Numbered from the stretch's first letter, positions 44,112 to 55,974 are shown. The stretch: 64,000 bases of DNA from Aurelia coerulea (GCA_039566865.1 CM076958.1:9462501-9526500); one strand, 5' to 3'. The notes: a model not told the origin generated them from the sequence alone. Numbers and translations: made by a program.

Positions 44112-45725
44112 TTAAATCCAAACCAATCCGGCTTCCGTCCCGGCGACTCTACAATAAACTAGCTATTGTCAATTGTCCACACGATATTCACTGCTTTTGA
44201 CTGTAATCCCACTCTAGATGTTCGATCAGTTTTTCTTGATATATCTAAAGCATTTGACAGAGTGTGGCATGATGGTCTTATCTATAAGCTGCAGTGTTGT
44301 GGTATTCGCGATGATCTACTTCTAATCATTCGAAGCTTCCTTGCAAACAGAAAACAACGTACGGTTCTGAATGGTAAAACGTCAAATTGGGGTTCAGTTA
44401 CAGCTGGCGTTCCCCAGGGTTCAATCCTTGGTCCTTTGTTCTTTCTTGTGTATATTGACGACCTGACCGAGGACCTTAGATGCAATGCTAAACTCTTTGC
44501 TGATGATACGTCCCTTTTCACTATTGCACATAATTCAAACGCTGCTGCTTCCGACATGAATCATGACCTAGATATCATAAAAGCTTGGGCGTCTAAATGG
44601 AGAATGTCATTCAATCCTGATCCAAATAAACAGGCTGTGGAAGTGACGTTTTCTACGAAAAGAGTCAAAACAGATCATCCTGATATTCTTTTTGGAGGTA
44701 ACCCAGTGGTGAGAGTTGTTGAGCACAAGCACCTCGGTGTTATATTAGATTCGAAGTTGTCATTTGCTAGCCATATACAAACAGCTCTTACTAAATCTAG
44801 ACAGGGAATAGGTATGATCAAATACCTCTCAAAGTACTTGCCACGTCACACATTAAATGAGCTGTACAAACTCTATGTTAGACCGCATTTAGATTATGGT
44901 GATGCTATCTACCATACCCCAGCAAAAATCTGTGAATTCAGTCATGATACTATCTTGAATACCCAAATGGAGAAGCTAGAATCGGTTCAGTACTCTGCTG
45001 CGTTGGCAGTAACTGGTGCTTGGAAAGGGACATCCCGTGAGAAACTGTACAATGAGCTCGGATGGGAATCTTTGAACCTGCGACGCTGGAGCAGACGCCT
45101 TGTTATGTTTTACAAGATTGTAAATAACGTTACGCCAGAGTATACAAGGCATCCCATACCACAACTTGAACAGCCTATGTACTCTCTTCGTGAGCATCAT
45201 GTCATTGGGCAAATAAAGGCAAGGACAGAGAGATTTAAAAACAGTTTTTACCCAAATTGTTTGAACGAATGGGACAAGCTCCATCCTGAAATTAGACAGG
45301 CATCCTCGCTAAGTGTTTTTAAATCAAAAGTATTAGCTCTAATTCGGCCCCCTTCGAAACCAGTATATGGGATTCATGACCCGAAAGGTTTAGCTATTCT
45401 TACACAGTTAAGAGTCGGCCTCAGCAAATTAAGTTCTCACAAATTTAGGCACAATTTTAGAGATAAAATAGACCCGATGTGTCCTGCAAATGATGGTGTT
45501 GAGGACACGGAACATTACCTGCTGCTTTGCCAATCTTATGAAGAACCTAGACGCGAGCTTCTCAATGGTCTCAATGCAATATTGCCTCCTAGTGGATTTT
45601 CTAACCTCTCAAATGAATTATTAGTTGAACTCATTCTGTATGGCAATGAAAGGTTACAACCTGACGTTAATAAAAGAATAATCGAGGCTACTCTAAAATT
45701 CGTTCACGCAACAAAGCGCTTTTGA
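44112..45725 (+). pseudogene. Family A LINE copy 2, second half of RT and C-terminus
   Basis: It continues the interrupted family A frame: LLNPNQSGFRPGDSTIN, a TAG at 44157-44159 where copy 1 has Gln, then VFLDISKAFDRVWHDGLIYK (motif A), AGVPQGSILGPLFF (B), KLFADDTSLF (C), EHKHLGVILDSKLSF, YVRPHLDYGDAIYH and CPANDGVEDTEHYLLLC. It ends LEATLKF-like (IEATLKFVHATKRF). Only one stop interrupts it, and it is the least decayed family A RT in the window. Confidence 0.9.
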
Positions 45726-45937
45726 TGTCTGCTGCAAACCCCCAATACATGGACACATCCTCCCTTTGTAAATGTTTGTATTAGTTAATTTTCTTCTTTA
45801 ATGTTTAGATTTATAACTATATGTTAAATGTCCACAGGGTTGATATGTATTTCCATTCTCCTTGGGGCATCGTTTTTGTAATCTTTTGTAGTTGTTGTAT
45901 TTTTATGAGATTATAAAAAAAAAAAAAAAGTGCAAAA

Positions 45938-46840
45938 AATATCACAAAAATTGATAGTTTGGTTTTTAACAAGAATTCGAACCATATTCAAGTCTGTCAA
46001 ATATTCTTGATGCTATGAATTTTCGAAAGAGGGAATTTTTTCTGGCTGACCTGGTGGTTGCTAGAATTCCATATGGAAATCAAAACCCCTGGAGGCTCGA
46101 TAACCACTGTTATTCGTTGAGAAATTTCGCTTTTGTATGTTTATGATACTGCCATGATCCATGAAGATCTTACCAACAAGAGCATCATTTGTTCATCCAC
46201 GTTTTAAGATTGCTGTGAGGAAGGATTTCCATGTTGTTGTCTTGGTAATCACCCTGCGTACTTACTAAAACGTGGAAGGACCCAACGCCATCCACATTTA
46301 TTCAAAACGACCCAAAACACCTTACAGCCACATCATAACCAACCGAAACGACTAATAACGGATGAATGTTAAATTCAGCATTAGATCAGTTATATGGGTG
46401 CAGAAAACATCTTGAAATTAGCAGGTGGTTTCAAAGATCGGTATTTGTTCGTCTATCAGTTTGGGACAAAATATGTGAATAATTCGTTTTTCAAGGATGT
46501 TAGCTTCAGTGTGGTTTCGTTCTCCTAAACTCTATTCTGGCTTTGGAACCAAAAATTAATCGGGCAGCACTTTATTAACGAAGTAATCAACTATTCACGT
46601 GACAGTATCTCCTTTTTATATGTATAATAGTTTGACATAAAACCTGTATTCTATATTTACCTTCAGGTCACATAATTCTGGTTTTTCTACTTGTTCCATT
46701 TAGAAGTACATCATATCTTTGCTTCTTTTCAAGGCCCAACATTTTTTACCGGAACTGCCAATTTTGTCCCCATCCAGAAAAGGTCTTGACATGTGCATTA
46801 AATTCAACCACACTTATTTGACATTTTTCTTTATTTACAG
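45938..46840. other. Intron sequence, no feature seen
   Basis: Between the LINE and the C1-domain exon. No ORF or repeat supported. The last 30 bases are a pyrimidine-rich acceptor region. Confidence 0.5.
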
Positions 46841-46877
46841 CTCTGGGGTCTAGGCAAATCAGCATATAAATGCAAAG
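46841..46877 (+). CDS. RASGRP-like exon 7 of window: middle of C1 domain (37 nt)
   Basis: This very short exon is flanked by acceptor tttatttacag and donor gtattt. It encodes LWGLGKSAYKCK plus one base. RASGRP C1 domains read (A/T)GF-LWG-x-x-K-Q-G-Y-(K/R)-C-K-D-C-G at this place, so the join to CTGY in the previous exon is right and the Cys is the next zinc ligand. It ends in phase 1, so the next exon should begin with two bases completing Asp, then Cys-Gly. I did not find that exon before the window ends. Single-exon evidence this short would be weak alone; its position and phase make it credible. Confidence 0.75.
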
Positions 46878-47312
46878 GTATTTCTTTGCTTATTGTTTCC
46901 CATCTTGTGCATTTTTTTCTCGCAATGCTCATTTTCGTGAACTCTGCTAAGTACCTTGTGTCTCTTGATGTTACTCACATCCTAAGATGAGCAATCATGC
47001 AAAGCTGAAATATGTACCAATGAATTTTCGAGTTTCATGTGTTTGATTCTTCATTGTTCTCAAAATTGAGGTCTTTTTTACCATAGTATGTTTTCAGTAA
47101 CAATTTTGATACGTATCCGGTCACCCATGAAGAGGTTTCCTCATTCAAGGCAACAGAGTTGATTAAATATATTGTTGGGGATACGAATCATCAAAGTTCC
47201 AAGCAACGGTTATCCCCTTAAAAGGAAACCTGTGATCATGCGCAGAAAACATATTTGGATTGCGGTAGGACTCACTCTGGGGACGAGATCGCACATGTGA
47301 TTGAATGATTGG

Positions 47313-47343
<31 letters not shown>

Positions 47344-48341
47344 ATTAGACGATTGATTGGACGATTAATTGGACAATTGGTTGGACGATTATTTTGTTAT
47401 ATCAAAATATTCCATTGAAGTTATATCATGGGCGATGATGCAGGGGCGGATCCAGACAGTCGCCACAGTCGCACGGGAGACGGTCAACTTTCCAAAGCGC
47501 AATCTTTTTCAGTTAAATATCTGATAATTTATGATGTGTCATCAGTAAAGGAAAAGTCAGACATTAACATCCAAAAACTTATACTGAATTTCTTTGTTCA
47601 GTCCTAAAAAACTGATCTTTCGTATCATTATTTCTTTTCATAATTTCGATTGAAGCGAGTACTACCATTCATCTCTGTTCATGTCACCTATCACCTTTGG
47701 AGAGTCCCTCTTTTATTTGCCTCGTTCCGGTTCCTCTGGTTTGAATGCTTTCTATATTTGGAAGCCCTTTCTTTACAAAACAATCGCAAGTTTTACGCAT
47801 ACATTAGAGAACAAGCGTGCGACTGTACACATAACTTAAAACATGTTTTGAGGCTGCGCGCTCATAAAAAAACAATCGTTTTTGCGACCAATTTTTTTAG
47901 CATTGTTCTTGTGCGACTGTAGAGGCGAAGGATGATAAATGGCATCCAATACAAAATGTATAGGGGGGAAATTGTGAGTCTGTCGTGGCGATGTATGTGA
48001 TCTACCACAGTCGCCAGATCACCAGGCAGCAAAACAGCCTCACTCTGATATCTCTTTGCCTTTGGCCTTTTTGGCCTTTGGCCTAAGCACTGGCAAGGTT
48101 TGACTGACTGAAAAATGTACGCGCCAAAATATTTGGAAACATTGGCATCATGGACAGCCTTGAGAAAGTTAAAGATTTGATTGGGGCAAGAGATGCCCCA
48201 ATTAATGAGGCTATTGCAAAGAAGCTGCCAAACCTGCCCTGTCTCATTTGTTCCTCACCAGCGTGAAGCACCTTGTTGAAGGAATGAAACTGTTCTTTTG
48301 GCGAGGTAATAATGATTGCTTTATCTGTTGACTTTTTTTCA
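46878..48341. other. Intron sequence with TTGA repeat and an isolated transposon end
   Basis: The missing second half of the C1 domain was looked for here and not found. A degenerate (GATT)n repeat lies at 47290-47400. CAGGGGCGGATCCAG at about 47442 equals the end of the nested element at 28136, but no matching right end is seen. ORFs at 47650-47922 and 48083-48271 have no recognisable motif. Confidence 0.5.
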
Positions 48342-49105
48342 GTTTCAGTTTCATATTTTAAAATTCCACTACCTTCAATTCTATAAACACAAACTAAACA
48401 TATACCTAATACAAAAGGAACAAAATCAGAATTAATATAACTATTGAACTAAACACAACTGAAGAAAATTACATTTGGGAAATATACAATAGATTCTAAA
48501 TCAAATTAACAACAAGAAGAATTGTAAGTGGGGGAATTTCTTAAGGAAGAGCTCCCTCAGTAGCTAGGCTAATCGAGGAGAGAGCACCCCCTGTCTCAAA
48601 GATAATTATTGAAAATTATTAATTCTTTCATATTGTAAATAAATTTGCAAAAATATTGAATTGTTTTCAAAGAAAAAGGCTTTGAGTTTTCTGTGATGTT
48701 AGAAAAGATATTATCAATAAGTGTGGAAGAATTCCCAGATACTCGAGAAGGATGAATTTTCTGATTTAAGTTAGGCCACTAAATTATGAAATGAAAAATC
48801 AAAACTACCACACACATGATGGACAGTCAGCTGCAAATTTCTTTCTAACAGAGTCTGCTTGAATCTGTTTGTTTTGTTAGGAATTACAAATTAGTAAACT
48901 ATTAGTAACACATCCAAAAACAAAAAAGGCTCTTGACTTGATTAATTGGGCACAGATTTTCATTTCACGAGCAGAAGCTTGTTTGCGAGGAACCTGATCC
49001 TGATACAGTACTAACCAGAGGCAGGATGGCCAAAAATTTCTACAACTCAGAGCTTTATGTTTTAGAAATGCTAAGAAACTTTTGAAAGCTAAATTAATGA
49101 AGATC
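48342..49105 (-). mobile_element. CR1-like LINE fragment, minus strand, internally deleted
   Basis: It begins with a CAGTTT tail at about 48350 (reverse of GAAACT). It has a 3' UTR with AGAGCTCCCTCAGTAGC and TCGAGGAGAGAGCACCCCC, matching the complement of about 11405-11455. Further up the minus strand SGNSSTLIDNIFSNITEN (about 48700-48760) is an endonuclease block, so the middle of the element is missing. It is the same family as 6730-11710. Confidence 0.65.
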
Positions 49106-51545
49106 ATAGCAAAATTGTTGTTGAACTTTTATTCTTGAATACCATATAGGTAGTATAGTATTTACAATGTTTTGAGTGAAGTACTGTACAACTCCTTTTC
49201 GCTAAGCAATGAGCTGTATGCATGCCAAGAGACACATACCTAGCAGTTCAGTTGTAACAATTATATAGATTCATGCACCCAAAAGCAAAAAACAAATTAT
49301 GAATCGTTCCTTTCCAAATTTCTAATAGATAGGATAAAAAACATTTAGTCCAGATGTTTAGCCAGAGGGGGAGTTCTCCCTTCTTAAATGATTTGTTCTG
49401 GACGTGCTGCTCATATCGGTGGATGTTTTCATATGAAATTCCCGTAGGTAGGTAGTAGTTTATTTGAGAGTATGTTGTAATAAATGGGTCCCATAATGAT
49501 AATCCCCACCAAACAACTGAAATTATCCTTTGTATTTTTCAACAAATTCATATACACATGGGTCAGAGATTTCCTGATATTTATACAAATGGGCTCAGAA
49601 TTCTTGAATATCCTGTCATACAAATGGATCCTTTTCTCAAAGTCCAGATGCAGGTTGAATCACTTTCACAATGAAGTACCCCTCCCCCATATATTCAGGC
49701 TCTATGGTTCCATTTAGATGGAGCACCAGACAAAACAAGACAGAGAATTTAAAGTATTTAAAGTGGTCAACATGGGTACATTGGTCTTTAGCCCAATCTA
49801 TTTTGAGTGTCCACTAGAATTACATACAGTTTTTTGATAAGAAACTGAGGTCCGGGGCTTGTAGGTAGTTTCTTAAATAGATAAAAGACTTTTGATGCCA
49901 AAAGTTTTCAATGAGTTTCTTATATCTTTAATGCTGTAGGTGTAGAGTTAATTTATTTTTGTTAGCAGGGCTCATAGATTACGTGGCAAGATCTTCAAAG
50001 AAGTAATAACACAATTCACACTCAGAACAATGTCAATATGGTTGCTACTACTGCAAAAAGCTTTGAGGGTAAATTACAGAAGTTTCTTGGCTATTCTAAT
50101 TCAGATAGGGTTAGTTTATTAAGTTTCAAAAAATGAAGCCTGCTGTTTCTTATAAACTGCTTCTTAAAAAACGAATGCATTTAAATTAGCATGTGCTCCT
50201 GTTTCTTTGTTCTATTTATAGACAAGCATATTTACCAGTGACACTTGCCTTTAAAAGCTCCTGTTTTGGAACCTTGATTTCAGGCTATTTAACTTTGGCA
50301 AGACTAAGAAAAATAAACCTATTGATTTTCTATAGGAAATTAAGAATTCTGGTCAGTACGGAAAGGTTCTTAAAATTATCAGATTTCAAGTACTGAGAGT
50401 TTCTTACAAGTTTCTTGAAGGTTCTATAACTATCTCCTTGTTCATTACCAGTGCCATTTCAAAACAAGGTTTTGTTAAGTCTTTCCAATGTTGAGACATT
50501 TCTCAAGTACCTCTCGAGTAATATATTACAGGAAACAAGTGGAAATAAAGTAACATATGTTTTGATAATTTTCTTTGTCAGTAAGAAATAGTTCCTCAAG
50601 CTATATTTTCCCAGTACTGGAGTTTCTCAACTTTTTTTGGCAATCTGAGAGTTGAGTTTCCTATGAGCAGTTTCTTATAAAAGAATATGTGTATTTGACA
50701 CATGTATGCTGCAAGTCAAACAAAATTTGATTCTATGCACATCAGTTGGGCTTTGGGTAAATTGCATTTTTATTTATTCCAAAGAAATCCAATAGACAAT
50801 ATCCTTATCCTTATATGCTATTCGTTATAAGTATTGCTGTTTTGCGAAGGTCTTTAAATACTGTTGCTGTTGCTGCTAGGAGAGACCAAGCTACGAGTCG
50901 CTCCCAAAGGAATAGTGCACCAGCAAAATGGTAAGATGCCTCCAGGGAATGGTCCAAGAGCGATCCCACTGTTTTTCCGTAATGGTAAACAAGTTTAGTA
51001 GATGGGACAGAATCAGACAGTGGGATGAGACAAACAGGAAACCTCAAGGGAACAAGAAACATAATGGTAAACAAGTTTAGTAGATGGGACAGAATCAGAC
51101 AGTGAGATGGGACAAACAGGGAACCTCAAGGGAACAAGAAGCATCGAAATAACGAGAATCGCCAGGCTTCCTACCTTTTACTATAAATTGGATTGCAAGA
51201 GGAAAATGCGATGAGATGCAGAGACCTTCACAAGTAAAATCGACGCGATGAGCAAAGCAAAGAAACCGATGAGGTGGCAAGGAAAGAGACGTGAGAATAA
51301 ACAATCTGACTGATTATTGACTTTGTTTCATGATTCACTTTGTTGTTGTTAATGTCGCATTATGCAAGTTTTTGTATCTTAGCCTTTGTTGTTGTTTGTG
51401 TCTCCAAACTATTTTGTGCAGCAACAAAAAATTTACTTATGGTCTTAATTTTAAGTCTAATTACTAGGTCTGTACCTTTGCATTATTTGCGAGTTGACTT
51501 TTTGAAGTAGATTCGCGGGAAGAAAGAAGCAGAGGTTCACGCAAA
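49106..51545. other. Unassigned sequence: AGTTTCTTA cluster and an 82-bp tandem duplication
   Basis: No gene seen. About 49840-50690 contains at least six copies of AGTTTCTTA or close variants, like the stretch between the two genes at 60.9-61.4 kb. An 82-bp unit is duplicated in tandem (50980-51061 and 51062-51143). The 5' LTR and primer-binding site expected for the BEL/Pao element to the right could not be recognised here. Confidence 0.5.
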
Positions 51546-54218
51546 ATGTTGCCCTACGAACTCAGACCTCGGAAACCCAAGGCAGTGGATGACGAAGATC
51601 GAGTGAAGCGATCGTTTCGTGCAAATCATCGAAGACTGTCGAAGCAGAAAGCGATTGGAAAACGAATTCATCAAATTGAAGAGCTCATCAGTATGCGAGG
51701 GAGCAGAACCCAAGTCAACTGTCATGTGAGAGATTTGATGCGTGTTTTCAATGCAGCAACGCTGGCGCATGAGGAATATTTGGAGCAGTTGGACCCAGAA
51801 AATGAAGATTACAGCGACGATTGGATTGAAGATCTTGGATTCACAGTGGATACATGTCAGGCACTTACAGAAGAATACCTCCAGGAAAGAGCCCTTGATA
51901 CCCCTTCAGATAAAGCTGATGCATCAGATGTCAGCTGTGCAGGATCCAACTCTTCACTTGAAACTTCTGAGACAGAGAATTGGGAAGCGAAGGGTATGAA
52001 TTTATATCAATATTCATTTGACTGTTTCCCATCAAATTCGTCTTTTCAGCATACAGACAAGTATTATTCATTCAGTACGCTCATGGCGACCTCAGCTTCA
52101 CAGGAGCAGAACAGGCATGCAGTTGGCGGACATATGGTGTCAAAGATCCCAGATCCGGACAGCAATGCAGTCAGAGCCCCCATCATGTCATCTGTTTCCC
52201 AGATCCCGGCCACTCATGCAGTTGGTGGACATATGGTGTCGAAGATCCCAGATCCGGACAGCCATGCTGTCAGAGCCCCCCTCATGTCATCTGTTTCCCA
52301 GATCCCGGCCAGTCATGCAGTTGGCGGACACATGGTGTCAATGATCCCAGATCCGGACAGCCATGCAGTCAGTTCCCCCCTCATGTCATCTGTTTCCCAG
52401 ATCCCGGCCAGTCATGCATTTGGCGAACATATGGTGTCGAAGATCCCAGATCCGGACAGCCATGCAGTCAGTTCCCCCCTCATGTCATTTGTTTCCCAGA
52501 TCCTGACCAGTCATGCAGTTGGCGGACATATGGTGTTGAAGATCCCAGATCCGGACAGCCATGCAGTCAGTTCCCCCCTCATGTCATTTATTTCCCAGAT
52601 CCCGACCAGTCATGCAGTCGGCGGACATATGGTGTCAAAGATCCCAGATCCGGACAGCCATGCAGTCAGTTCCCCTCTCATGTCATCTGTTTCCCAGATC
52701 CCTGCCAGTCATGCAGTTGGCGGACATATGGTGTTGAAGATCCCAGATCCGGACAGCCATGCAGTCAGAGCCCCCCTCATGTCATCTGTTTCCCAGATCC
52801 CGGCCAGTCATGCAGTTGGTGGACATATGGTGTCGAAGATCCCAGATCCGGACAGCCATGCAGTCAGAGCCCCCCTCATGTCATCTGTTTCCCAGATCCC
52901 GCCCAGTCATGCATTTGGCGGACATATGGTGTCGAAGATCCCAGATCCGGACAGCCATGCAGTTAGAGCCCCCCTCATGTCATCTGTTTCCCAGATCCCG
53001 GCCAGTCAAGCAGTTGGTGGACATATGGTGTCAAAGATACCAGATCCGGACAGCCATGCAGTCAGTTCCCCCCTCATGTCATCTGTTTCCCAGATCCCGG
53101 CCAGTCATGCATTTGGCACACATATGGTGTTGAAGATCCCAGATCCGGACAGATATGCAGATAGCAGACATATGGTGTCAAAGATCCCAGATCCGGACAG
53201 CTATGCAGTCAGAGCCCCCCTCATGTCATCTGTTTCCCAGATCCCGGCCAGTCATACCTTTGGCGGACATATGGTGTCGAAGATCCCAGATCCGGACAGA
53301 TATGCAGATAGCAGACATATGATGTCAAAGATCCCAGATCCGGACAGCTATGCAGTCAGAGCCCCCCTCCTGTCATCTGTTTCCCAGATCCCGGCCAGTC
53401 ATACATTTGGCGGACAGATGGTGTCGAAGACCGTCAGTGGAAAAATGATGCCAATGATCCCAGATCCGGACAGTCATGCATTCAGACCCCCCCCCCCCCC
53501 CCTGGTGCCATCAGTTTCCCAACTTATGGATCAACACACCATTATTGAACATGCCTTGCCAATGATCTATTCACAATATAACAGCCAGCCAGAATTTAGT
53601 GCAATTCCCAAAAGAGTACAGCTGAGCAGAACACAGCCTTCATGGCAAGGTTATTTCCCAGAAAAAACTTCATTTAGTCTGTCCAAGGAAGCACAACCCC
53701 AGCGTAGACTTCACACGTCCATGATGACCCGACCACCAGACACAGGTGCACATAGTCGATCTGAATTGCAAATGAACCCTGGCAACACACAGTTTGGCCG
53801 ACCAAACTCCTCTATGGTGTCGCAGCTATCAGACATTGGTGTTCACAGTCAGCCTGAATTGATTGCACAGTTTCACAGTGATCAACCACTGTTTCCCAGA
53901 CAGTCTTCTGGCGCCAATGAAAATTGCAATTTTCCAGCACCAGCCACACCAGTGCAGAAAGATTCTTTGACAGATCAGTTAACGAAAAGGGCCACCAGAA
54001 AACCTTCACAAAGTCAGTTTTTGACAAACACAGACAAGCCAGTGGATGCATGGATAGATGAACTCAATATCGACTTTAAGTCTACGATGAATCCGACCAT
54101 GTCCATAGCAAACATGACATTGAGATTGCTAGCTCATCAGGGACTATCACGATTGAAGATCAGTCCAGCAGATCACCAGAGGATTGGATCGACTTTGTCA
54201 TTAATTTCAGAGACCTGA
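51546..54218 (+). pseudogene. BEL/Pao Gag, N-terminal part with 33-residue repeats
   Basis: The 890-codon frame opens at an ATG after AGGTTCACGCAAA. Residues about 1-185 are charged and helical, like the N-terminal region of BEL Gag. Residues about 189-660 are tandem repeats (separate entry). The end (DAWIDELNIDF, TLRLLAHQGLSRLKISP) leads into the capsid-like core. A frameshift near 54165 replaces the true continuation with a short run ending at 54218. The Gag of such elements forms the particle; this one is truncated. Confidence 0.8.
52111..53520 (+). repeat. 99-bp coding tandem repeat, about 15 units
   Basis: The unit encodes 33 residues: HAVGGHMVSKIPDPDSHAVR then APLMSSVSQIPAS. Ten full units are followed by alternating short (19-residue, ending DRYAD) and 30-residue units and a degenerate last one with a run of prolines. 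Substitutions are mostly shared between units (RAPLM or SSPLM, HAV or HAF), so units spread by unequal exchange. The repeat keeps the reading frame. Confidence 0.95.
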
Positions 54219-54637
54219 TTCACCTTCAAGAACATCTGTCAAACACATAGAAAATGTCATATCTTCTGCAACACTTGGAAGGAGAAGCAAGACGAGCAGT
54301 AATGGGATATTCAAGGGACAAATTTGGTTATGTTCGAGCATTGAAACGCCTCAAGTACTTGTTTGGCCAGTCATCAAGAGTTGCACAAGCGCATTTGTCA
54401 AAGGTGACAAAGGGAAAGCAGATTGCAAAGGATGATCAAGTGGCTTTGAGTGAATATTACTATTTCATAAACGATTGTCTTGTTACCCTGCGCCGAATGT
54501 GCTACTTTTCAGATATATACAGCACAGATGTCCTGCGACAGAGGCTGTCCGACGTCTTCCCTTTCGATTGCAAGAGAGATGGTGCGAACACTCCCTCAAA
54601 ATTAGAAGACAAGAAGAACCAAATTTACAGCATTTAG
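54166..54637 (+). pseudogene. BEL/Pao Gag core (capsid-like), frameshifted
   Basis: In the frame after the break at about 54165: PEDWIDFVINFRDLIHLQEH, then a TAG at 54248-54250 directly before KMSYLLQHLEGEARRAV. It continues FGYVRALKRLKYLFGQSS and SEYYYFINDCLVTLRRM, the best-known block of BEL/Pao Gag. A second frameshift near 54540 diverts the frame, which ends at 54635-54637. The true continuation is in the frame of the next entry. Confidence 0.82.
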
Positions 54638-55974
54638 AAGAATGGTTGCAGGACAGAGTATTGGCTTCAATGGATCCATACATGCCATCGATCCAGTCAG
54701 ACCGACCGCAAAGGAGTTCAAGACCTTCACATAATAGCAAGCCAAACTCACGTTCAAAACTGACGACCTTGGCAACGATGACAACAGAAGTCAAGGAGAC
54801 CCATGGAAGGACCAAAGGCAGTGAAACACCTTCGCTCTGTGCATTATGCTCCGCCAAACACAAGATTGTCAGATGCAATTCATACGCGGCAAAGTCAGTG
54901 TCAGAGAGGAGGAAATTGGTAAAGGAGAAGAAGTTATGTTTCAACTGTCTAAACTCATATCATATGGCGAGGACCTGCCCATCGCAGTACACATGCAGAG
55001 AATGCTCCAAACGTTATCACAGCAGTCTTCATGAGCACAGTGAACAGAACAGAGGTAGCAGCCCTCACACGAAGAACAAGTCAAACTCAGCTGGACACAG
55101 TAACAGTGAAACTAGAGTTGCAACGAAGCAAGGAAATGTCAATTCACCTGGATATGGCACAGACGACTCAACAATTGTCGGTATGATGACTTCCAAGTTA
55201 CAACGGGTTTTCTTGCAAATTGTCGAAGTAGAAGTGCAGTCAAAGGATGGTAGACGACTGAAGACTCATGCACTACTGGACAGTGGCAGTCAAGCAACAC
55301 TGGTCAAGGAAGATTTTGCAAAGAGATTGTCACTCACAGGAATACAGCAAACTGTTCACGTTGGAAGTATCAAAGAAGAAGGAGAGCCCCTTCATGTTGA
55401 GCGTGTCTCCTTCAGAATCTCACCTACTGATGGAGAATGCACTTTTGATGTAAACAACGCATATGTTATGCCAAGATCGAAATTCAATACCCCGTCACAA
55501 AGACTTCCCACCTCAGTCAGAATTGACTCAAAGTACAAGTATCTTCATGGTATAAAATTGTGTGATGTTTCTGCAAAGGATGTTGATTTACTAATTGGAG
55601 CAGACATACCGGAAGCCTTGATAGCATCACAAGTACGACGTGGACCCCCTCGGCAGCCATTTGCTGTGGAGACACCGCTTGGATGGACATTACTTGGTGT
55701 AGCAGATGGAAGTGCTAAAAGTGCAAGAATTCAGCTTGACGTCAATCACATGCAAGTCTGGAAGGATGATGAGCTGCACAGTCGAGTTGAGGAATTTTGG
55801 CAGACGGAGGCATTCGGAACCAAATATAACTTGCCCAATCCTTTCTCTCCAGAAGATGAAAGTGTTCTAAAGAACATGGATGCAACTACCAACATCGTCT
55901 ATGGCCACTATGAGGTTGGAATGCTATGGAATCAAAGCACCATTCAACTTCCGAACGGCGGAAAGAAGATTTAA
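54541..55974 (+). pseudogene. BEL/Pao Gag end, zinc knuckle and aspartic protease
   Basis: The frame carries on from Gag (EEPNLQHLEEWLQDRVLASM). About 54940-55040 encodes a CCHC knuckle, CFNCLNSYHMARTC, and a second C-x2-C...H motif (CRECSKRYH). Near 55270 is the protease active site, ALLDSGSQATLVKED (D-S-G). Next come the linker that leads into RT (LLIGADIPEAL, VETPLGWTLLG) and the RT start (DATTNIVYGHYEVGMLWNQS). A frameshift near 55955 ends the frame at 55974. The protease would cut the polyprotein during particle maturation. Confidence 0.85.

Larger units (their letters stand above)
41024..45929 (+). mobile_element. Family A LINE copy 2, 5'-truncated, with another LINE inside
   Basis: The target duplication AAAAGTGCAAAA lies at 41012-41023 and again overlapping the end of the poly(A) tail (45926-45937), which fixes the borders. 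The element starts inside the endonuclease, carries an insertion at 42065-44105, and ends with the family 3' UTR and about 15 A. Without the insertion its ORF would run from 41024 to 45725 with one TAG (44157-44159). Confidence 0.88.
2036..46877 (+). other. RASGRP-like gene, span of the seven recognised exons
   Basis: Gene-level entry. RASGRP proteins are diacylglycerol- and calcium-responsive exchange factors that load GTP on Ras or Rap at membranes. The usual order is REM, CDC25 RasGEF, two EF-hands, C1. Translating the seven exons in order gives the end of a CDC25 domain, a linker, EF-hand 1, EF-hand 2 and the first half of C1. All are on the plus strand and nearly all have GT/AG borders. 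Exons upstream of 2036 (REM and most of CDC25) and downstream of 46877 (second half of C1) were not found here. Introns 4 and 6 are about 19.4 and 19.5 kb and packed with transposons. The paralogue within the family cannot be decided, so no symbol is given. The family call is firm from architecture; exact exon ends are inference. Confidence 0.82.

Noticed and set aside
47442..48010. Second complete element with CAGGGGCGGATC ends
   Set aside because: Only the left end is present; no CCGCCCCTG was found downstream at a plausible distance.
46878..51545. Remaining half of the RASGRP C1 domain (Cys-Gly ... Cys-His-x2-Cys)
   Set aside because: Searched for Cys-Gly-x-x-Cys-His type codons after an acceptor; GATTGCGGT near 47255 was the nearest but its continuation does not match.
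52111..53520. CRISPR-like array of regular repeats
   Set aside because: The 99-bp units are contiguous, without spacers, and keep a protein frame in Gag.
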